In this document: positions 7,302 through 10,402 of the stretch, piece by piece
How the letters are laid out: every line of letters begins with the position of its first letter
Numbering within the stretch: the stretch's first letter is position 1
Assembly (NCBI GenBank): GCA_937890835.1
Contig: CALADF010000037.1
Location: 1-10,402 of the forward strand
Direction: 5' to 3'
DNA length: 10,402 nucleotides
Source: an uncultured bacterium
GTDB lineage: Bacteria; Actinomycetota; Coriobacteriia; Coriobacteriales; Eggerthellaceae
Position numbers and translations under genes: made by a program
Notes under the pieces: model-generated
The model's input: the letters and a program-made list of their open reading frames with translations, nothing else
Database searches by the model: none
What the model was told of the DNA's origin: nothing

Positions 7302-7525
7302 GGCATTCCTCCTCAATCGCGGTGCGCGGCAAAAGGGCGCGGTGCGTTGCTCCCTGATGCCCATTTAAGCATCGTCGGATCGCCTGTTGGCTGGCGATCT
7401 GCCGACCGTTTTCGGAATTTGACCCTAATCTGCCCAATCGACCCATATACTTGTGCAAAAAGCGAGGTTGGAGGGCTGTTCGTTGTCCAAACAGGCTCGC
7501 TATAACCGCGAGGGCAGGTGATTTC
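7302..7525. promoter_or_regulatory. Divergent intergenic region between the AOR operon and the Fic gene
   Basis: Two dyads are visible: GATGC-8-GCATC (7356-7360/7369-7373), whose centre reads TTAAAT on the minus strand and could overlap a -10 box of the AOR operon, and GATCGCC-8-GGCGATC (7378-7384/7393-7399), a likely operator. Towards the Fic gene there are TATACT (7446-7451) with TTGACC (7419-7424) at an over-long 21-base spacing, and TATAAC (7501-7506). No promoter is convincing by itself. The dyads suggest a transcription factor that could respond to aldehyde, tungstate or redox state, which is inference. Confidence 0.45.
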
Positions 7526-8752
7526 ATGAGGAAGTTCGATTACGTCAACGCTTCGGGCGATTGTTATTCTGCCCAATGCGAAGTGCTTGCCGGCGAGCTT
7601 GCAGAGTGCAAGGGACGCGCCCAGGTGGTCAAGCGAATCTACCCCGACTTGCTGCGCTCGCTGGAATCGCGCGCCTTCGTCGATACGCTCGAAGCGGCGG
7701 TGAAGCTTGAAGGGCAGAACATCGCGCGCTCGCGCATCGAGGAGCTTGCGGCGGGGGGCGTGTTCTCAAGCGATCTGGAGAGCCAGGTCGCGGGTTGCGC
7801 GCGGGCTCTGCGTCGAATCGACGCCTCCGAGCTGTCCGCGGATCCCGAGACGAGCGCGTCGCGGGTTGCACCCGAGGCGATGCGCCATATCGGTCCCGAT
7901 CTGGCTTTGCGCGCCGAGGCGCTTCGCGCTGAAGGCAAAAGCGCCTCGATCGAGCCGCACGACGTCCTCGACGCGCACGCCGACGTGTTCTTCGCCCGTG
8001 CATCAAGCGGGAAGAGCCGCTACCGTAAGCGCGACCGCATGCGCGTCGTCATCGACGGGGTAGAGCAGGAGTTCCAGGTGAGCCCGGTGGCTGCCTACGA
8101 GACCCCGCTGTACCTGGGGGCTGCGCTCGACAGTTTGGAGGACGCGCTTCGGACGAATCCTCGTCGTGCGCTGGTGCTGATAGCGATGTTCCTCGTAGAC
8201 TTCACGTGCATCCGTCCTTTCGACGAGGGGACGGGGCGCATCGCTCGTCTGCTTGCGCGTCAGCTCATGGTGCGGTGCGGCTACGACGCGTGCCGTTTCA
8301 CGAGCGTCGATGCCGTGTTTGCGCGCGATCCCGCCCGTTATTACGAGATTCTGAACGCCTGCGCGCAGGGGTGGGAGCGCAACGCGAACTCCTATGAGCC
8401 TTTCGTCGTGTACTTCATGGAAGCGGTCGGGGAGGCGTATGACGCGCTGTTCGCCGCCACGCCGCTGCTTGAGGGTGGGCAGCCGAGCAAGACGGAGCGC
8501 GTCCGACTGTTTTTCGACGCGAATCCCGGTCGCCACGCGAAGCGCGATGTGATGGCTGCGTGCTCGGATATCAGCGTGTCGACCATCGAGGCCGCGCTCG
8601 GGGGGTTGGTGAAAAGCGGGTACCTGCGCATGGTCGGCGGCGGACGCTCGACCGCCTACGAGCGCGTAGGGGGAGTAGCGGGTCGACTCGACTGCGCATT
8701 CCTGCTCGTTCGACGGTCGAACCAAGGAGGAATTAACCGTATTCCCACGTAG
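7526..8752 (+). CDS. Fic-domain protein with altered active-site motif and C-terminal winged helix
   Basis: The 408-residue protein has the layout of large Fic proteins: an N-terminal helical region, a LEGQNI segment (61-66) where the auto-inhibitory (S/T)xxxE(G/N) motif normally sits, the Fic core (about 150-310), and a winged-helix domain (about 322-380). Fic enzymes usually move AMP from ATP to a hydroxyl on a target protein. Their motif is HPFxxGNGR. Here the aligned stretch is RPFDEGTGR (230-238): the catalytic histidine is arginine (codon CGT at 8213) and the asparagine is threonine. The inhibitory serine/threonine is alanine (A57 or A58). Loss of both the catalytic base and the clamp fits a non-AMPylating regulator. 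The ATG at 7526 has an AGGTG site; an upstream in-frame start at 7451 is less likely. The last about 27 residues extend beyond the usual end of the domain. It stands alone on the plus strand. Confidence 0.88.
   Translation: MRKFDYVNASGDCYSAQCEVLAGELAECKGRAQVVKRIYPDLLRSLESRAFVDTLEAAVKLEGQNIARSRIEELAAGGVFSSDLESQVAGCARALRRIDASELSADPETSASRVAPEAMRHIGPDLALRAEALRAEGKSASIEPHDVLDAHADVFFARASSGKSRYRKRDRMRVVIDGVEQEFQVSPVAAYETPLYLGAALDSLEDALRTNPRRALVLIAMFLVDFTCIRPFDEGTGRIARLLARQLMVRCGYDACRFTSVDAVFARDPARYYEILNACAQGWERNANSYEPFVVYFMEAVGEAYDALFAATPLLEGGQPSKTERVRLFFDANPGRHAKRDVMAACSDISVSTIEAALGGLVKSGYLRMVGGGRSTAYERVGGVAGRLDCAFLLVRRSNQGGINRIPT
8724..8738 (+). promoter_or_regulatory. Orphan strong Shine-Dalgarno sequence at the 3' end of the Fic gene
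   Basis: AAGGAGG followed by AATTAACC has ideal ribosome-site form, but the base triplet at start-codon distance is GTA and no reading frame follows before the palindromic repeat. It may be the remnant of a lost downstream gene, or chance. Confidence 0.3.
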
Positions 8753-8761
8753 AACGCATAG

Positions 8762-8797
8762 GCTGAACGCCGGACCGGTTTGCGACCGGCGTTCAGC
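8762..8797. repeat. Palindromic repeat, copy 1
   Basis: A 36-bp element with outer arms GCTGAACGCCGG and CCGGCGTTCAGC and a 12-base centre ACCGGTTTGCGA. In this copy the flanks extend the stem to 14 bp (8760-8799), and TTAGTTGTTT follows. It can therefore also serve as a terminator for the Fic gene. The centre allows an alternative inner hairpin CCGGT-TTGCG-ACCGG. It is identical to copy 2 over all 36 bases. Confidence 0.9.
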
Positions 8798-8833
8798 CTT
8801 AGTTGTTTCTAGGTTCTTCGACTTGTCGGTTGC

Positions 8834-9085
8834 CTAGATGGTTCCTTCTGAAATGGCTTCGCCGACATCTTCAGCGTCGGCATCAAAGTTGAAGAAAATC
8901 GGAGCGTAATTCAACGCGGCAGAATCGGACTTGCGAATCACGATCGGGCTGCGATCTCCACCGACATATTCCGTTCCATCGTCTAAATCAAACACGAAGT
9001 ATTTCTCATACTCTTCGTAATGGTTTATCCGATACGGGTATTCCTTCTGAGCGATTTTCAGTGCTTCGCGGAAAGATATTGCCAT
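8834..9085 (-). CDS. Small acidic immunity-like protein
   Basis: The 83-residue acidic protein follows the toxin-like fragment after two spacer bases, on the same strand. GAGGG lies about eight bases before its ATG. It has no membrane segment. A central GGDRSPIVIRKSDSA (42-56) is somewhat like the GNxPxIVxxxxG stretch of YrhB/Imm35-type immunity proteins, which accompany papain-fold toxins, but that match is weak and from memory. Small size, acidity, and position after a toxin tip argue for an immunity protein that binds and neutralises the cognate toxin. GC content is clearly lower than in the AOR operon, a sign of transfer. Confidence 0.7.
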   Translation of the reverse strand: MAISFREALKIAQKEYPYRINHYEEYEKYFVFDLDDGTEYVGGDRSPIVIRKSDSAALNYAPIFFNFDADAEDVGEAISEGTI

Positions 9086-9088
9086 ATA

Positions 9089-9433
9089 TTAAACCCTCTT
9101 CCTCGTGAACGCGTTCCTAGCGTATTCGGTGAAATCTTGGTTGTCCAAACGCGTTATTTGAGCATTAGATACCTGGCTCAAATTGATATTGCTATATCGT
9201 TTATTAACCTGCGGGTCTACGTAGCTGATTTTACCACGAACGTTCTCCGCGATGAACACATGCCCCTTTCCTCCTGCTGAGACATGCACTATCGCGCGGG
9301 AGCCATCGCCATATCCCCTCATCTGACTTTCAAGCTTGATTTTCGATTTTCCGACATCGACTGTCTTGGGATTAGACAGCGCCTTCAAGTAATCCCTTCC
9401 ATACGGAAGCATATCTCCCTTGTATGTCGGCAA
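9089..9433 (-). CDS. C-terminal fragment of a papain-fold polymorphic toxin (truncated)
   Basis: The 114-residue frame carries GYGDGSRAIVHVSAGGKGHVF (40-60) and then GKISYVDPQ (67-75). A GHVF histidine followed by a DPQ motif is the hallmark of Tox-PL/papain-fold toxin tips (glutamine-deamidase-like). The catalytic cysteine that should precede the histidine is missing; the frame has no cysteine at all. The only start is TTG without a ribosome site, and the frame stays open upstream through the palindromic repeat to a stop at about 9487. It is therefore most likely an N-terminally cut, displaced toxin tip rather than a working gene. The downstream gene, two bases away, looks like its immunity partner. 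GC is about 40%, far below the operon to the left. Confidence 0.7.
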   Translation of the reverse strand: MPTYKGDMLPYGRDYLKALSNPKTVDVGKSKIKLESQMRGYGDGSRAIVHVSAGGKGHVFIAENVRGKISYVDPQVNKRYSNINLSQVSNAQITRLDNQDFTEYARNAFTRKRV

Positions 9434-9439
9434 TGCTGT

Positions 9440-9475
9440 GCTGAACGCCGGACCGGTTTGCGACCGGCGTTCAGC
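9440..9475. repeat. Palindromic repeat, copy 2 (junction of two cassettes)
   Basis: The same 36 bases as copy 1. On the minus strand it is read in frame into the papain-fold toxin fragment. On the plus strand it is read in frame into the truncated reading frame of the other cassette. It therefore sits exactly between two divergent, N-terminally cut genes. Confidence 0.9.
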
Positions 9476-9666
9476 TAAAGGAGATCATAGATGATGCGGA
9501 CTCAGTAGATATTGGCGAATGGCGCGGTCGCGTCGGGCCTTGTGCATTTTGCTTGAAAGGGAACGATCTCGTGATAATCGATGTGTACAACGAGTTCGTG
9601 ACGATCATGAAAGGCGGTGGGGATAATAAACGGTATAGAAGCGCTATCAATGCCTATGGGGCTTAG
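9445..9666 (+). pseudogene. N-terminally truncated reading frame, possible second toxin tip
   Basis: A frame of about 73 codons opens inside repeat copy 2 and runs to TAG at 9664-9666. It encodes a plausible protein end, including GEWRGRVGPCAFCLKGNDLV and, near the C-terminus, KGGGDNKRYRSAINAYG. There is no ATG or GTG near the beginning. A good AAAGGAG site with ATGATG (9491) lies just after the repeat, but in another frame that stops after five codons. I read this as the severed C-terminal end of a larger gene, by its place before an immunity-like gene perhaps another toxin tip. I do not recognise the family. Confidence 0.45.
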
Positions 9667-9973
9667 GGAGAACGATCCTACCGTCGATGAGAGGTTTTTG
9701 AAATACTTCTCCATCGTGCAGAGCGCCGCCGCCGAGCGTGGATCAGTCTTCTTCCTATTTTGCGGAGAGGATCACGATCTCATTACCGATGAGATCGACT
9801 GTCAGGACTTGTCGGGATGGCTTATTCCCGAGGATGATGCCGAAGACTTCGAATCAAAATGGCGCAAAAGCAACTGGTCAGCGTTGACCGAGGATCAGAG
9901 CGATCGAATGGTTACCGCCGTATGGTCTGGGACACCGGAAAACATATCGGTTCGTTTTGAGCCGATGCCTTAG
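9650..9973 (+). CDS. Acidic immunity-like protein of unknown family
   Basis: About 107 residues from the ATG at 9650; ATG at 9656 and GTG at 9617 are in-frame alternatives, none with a strong ribosome site. The product is soluble and acidic, with SVFFLFCGEDHDL and a later DLSGWLIPEDDAEDF stretch rich in aspartate and glutamate. It overlaps the end of the truncated frame before it by about 17 bases in another phase, as immunity genes often overlap the toxin they follow. The zinc-ribbon gene starts 12 bases after its stop. The immunity role is inferred from position and character only. Confidence 0.6.
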   Translation: MPMGLRENDPTVDERFLKYFSIVQSAAAERGSVFFLFCGEDHDLITDEIDCQDLSGWLIPEDDAEDFESKWRKSNWSALTEDQSDRMVTAVWSGTPENISVRFEPMP

Positions 9974-9985
9974 ATCGAGGCTTCG

Positions 9986-10204
9986 ATGGGATTCGAGGAG
10001 AAGACGTTTCTCGTCTGCGACAGGTGCGGCTTCGCCGTCGATGTCGCCGAAAGCGACTGCATGTTGGACGTCGCGGACAAGCATGCGGGATGGGCGAGAG
10101 CTGCAGCCGACAAGGTTCTCTGCCCCGAGTGCGCGCCGCCTTACGAGGTGATGGTCGCGCGCCACAGAGTCGAGATCGACGATTACCTGAACGACAGAAC
10201 CTAG
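9986..10204 (+). CDS. Small zinc-ribbon protein of unknown function
   Basis: The 72-residue protein has two cysteine pairs, CDRC (11-14) and CPEC (46-49), separated by about 31 residues, the layout of a single zinc ribbon. The tail is helical and charged (APPYEVMVARHRVEIDDYLN is at 50-69). GAGG lies five bases before the ATG. The gene returns to about 60% GC, unlike the cassette gene before it, and is followed by an intrinsic terminator. It could be an adaptor or small DNA/RNA-binding protein; nothing ties it directly to the toxin parts except position. Confidence 0.7.
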   Translation: MGFEEKTFLVCDRCGFAVDVAESDCMLDVADKHAGWARAAADKVLCPECAPPYEVMVARHRVEIDDYLNDRT

Positions 10205-10219
10205 AGCAACGCGCTCGCC

Positions 10220-10250
10220 GAAACCGCCCCCGGGCGGTTTCTTCATTTAT
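10220..10250 (+). terminator. Intrinsic terminator after the zinc-ribbon gene
   Basis: GAAACCGCCC (10220-10229) pairs perfectly with GGGCGGTTTC (10232-10241), followed by TTCATTTAT. The 10-bp stem and U-rich tail make a good rho-independent terminator for the plus-strand genes. Confidence 0.8.
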
Positions 10251-10272
10251 AGAAGAGAACTGCCGGGAGGTG

Positions 10273-10401
10273 TTATGAGAGGCTGAACGCCGGACCGGTT
10301 TGCGACCGGCGTTTAGCTCTCCGCTGTTTCCGGCTTGTTGCCGTTTCGTCCCCACGTGCTCCGAATACGGCCTTATCGCCTTCAAGCGATATGGCTTTCG
10401 G
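10273..10401 (-). other. Possible 3' end of a gene entering from the right edge
   Basis: A minus-strand frame is open from the window edge to TAA at 10273 and passes through repeat copy 3 in the same phase in which copy 2 is read into the toxin fragment (RRSQTGPAFS in both). It encodes EGDKAVFGARGDETATS before the repeat. A second minus-strand frame is also open here, so I cannot say which, if either, is coding. If real, it could be the end of a large toxin gene whose tip was displaced. Confidence 0.2.
10282..10317. repeat. Palindromic repeat, copy 3
   Basis: This copy matches copies 1 and 2 in 35 of 36 bases; the change is C to T at 10314 in the right arm, which turns a C-G pair into a wobble. 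Flanks GAGA and TCTC extend the stem with one bulge. It closes the second cassette. The remaining bases to 10402 show nothing else I can support. Confidence 0.9.
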
Positions 10402-10402
10402 A

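Noticed and set aside
8003..8725. 240-codon minus-strand frame opposite the Fic gene
   Set aside because: It is antisense to a well-supported Fic protein with no start signal and unusual composition.
9440..9475. Integron attC site
   Set aside because: The AAC...GTT polarity is suggestive, but each seven-base core mismatches the consensus at one position, the element is only 36 bp with near-perfect pairing, and no integrase is in the window. Kept only as a comparison.
8760..10317. CRISPR array from three similar 36-bp repeats
   Set aside because: Spacing is 640-810 bp, the repeats are palindromic over their whole length, and genes lie between them, so this is not a CRISPR array.
9912..10385. 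157-codon minus-strand frame through repeat copy 3
   Set aside because: It runs through a terminator and is antisense to the zinc-ribbon gene; arginine/serine-rich composition indicates a shadow, though its first 40 codons cannot be fully excluded.

Overview
The window looks like a chromosomal stretch from a GC-rich anaerobe of the Coriobacteriia, probably an Eggerthellaceae-type gut bacterium. This is inferred from about 60-65% GC in the long genes, the actinobacterial codon style, and an aldehyde ferredoxin oxidoreductase (AOR) operon joined to NADH-dehydrogenase-like subunits. I cannot fix the genus from sequence alone.

Left and centre (92-7301, all minus strand). Read in transcription order from 7301 leftwards, the genes are: a 16-cysteine four-cluster ferredoxin subunit, a tungsten-type AOR, a MoaD/ThiS-like sulfur carrier, a NuoE-like [2Fe-2S] protein, a NuoF/HydB-like flavoprotein with extra clusters, and a short NuoG/HoxU-like iron-sulfur protein. 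A strong intrinsic terminator follows at about 1396-1438. Beyond it lie a ThiF/MoeB-like E1 enzyme and a five-helix membrane protein. Gene ends overlap by 4 nt or abut, so the block is a translationally coupled operon. The expected chemistry is oxidation of an aldehyde at a tungstopterin site, with electrons passed by the ferredoxin subunit to a flavin module that reduces NAD+ and probably also ferredoxin (electron bifurcation or confurcation). MoaD and ThiF supply pterin sulfuration. Systems of this general type have been described from gut bacteria, so it is notable but not new in principle.

Middle right (7302-8752). A 224-bp divergent promoter region with dyads separates the operon from a plus-strand Fic-domain protein. 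The Fic active-site motif is altered (RPFDEGTGR in place of HPFxxGNGR), so canonical AMP transfer is doubtful.

Right end (8753-10402). This is an accessory patch. Three nearly identical 36-bp palindromic repeats (8762-8797, 9440-9475, 10282-10317) bracket two small cassettes. Cassette 1 (minus strand, about 40% GC) holds a C-terminal papain-fold-like toxin fragment that has lost its catalytic cysteine, plus a downstream immunity-like gene. Cassette 2 (plus strand) holds an N-terminally truncated reading frame, an overlapping acidic immunity-like gene, and a small zinc-ribbon gene with a terminator. Both truncated frames run straight out of the central repeat in opposite directions. That is the picture expected if the repeats mark recombination junctions for displaced polymorphic-toxin tips. 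This repeat-bracketed arrangement is the most novel-looking part of the window.
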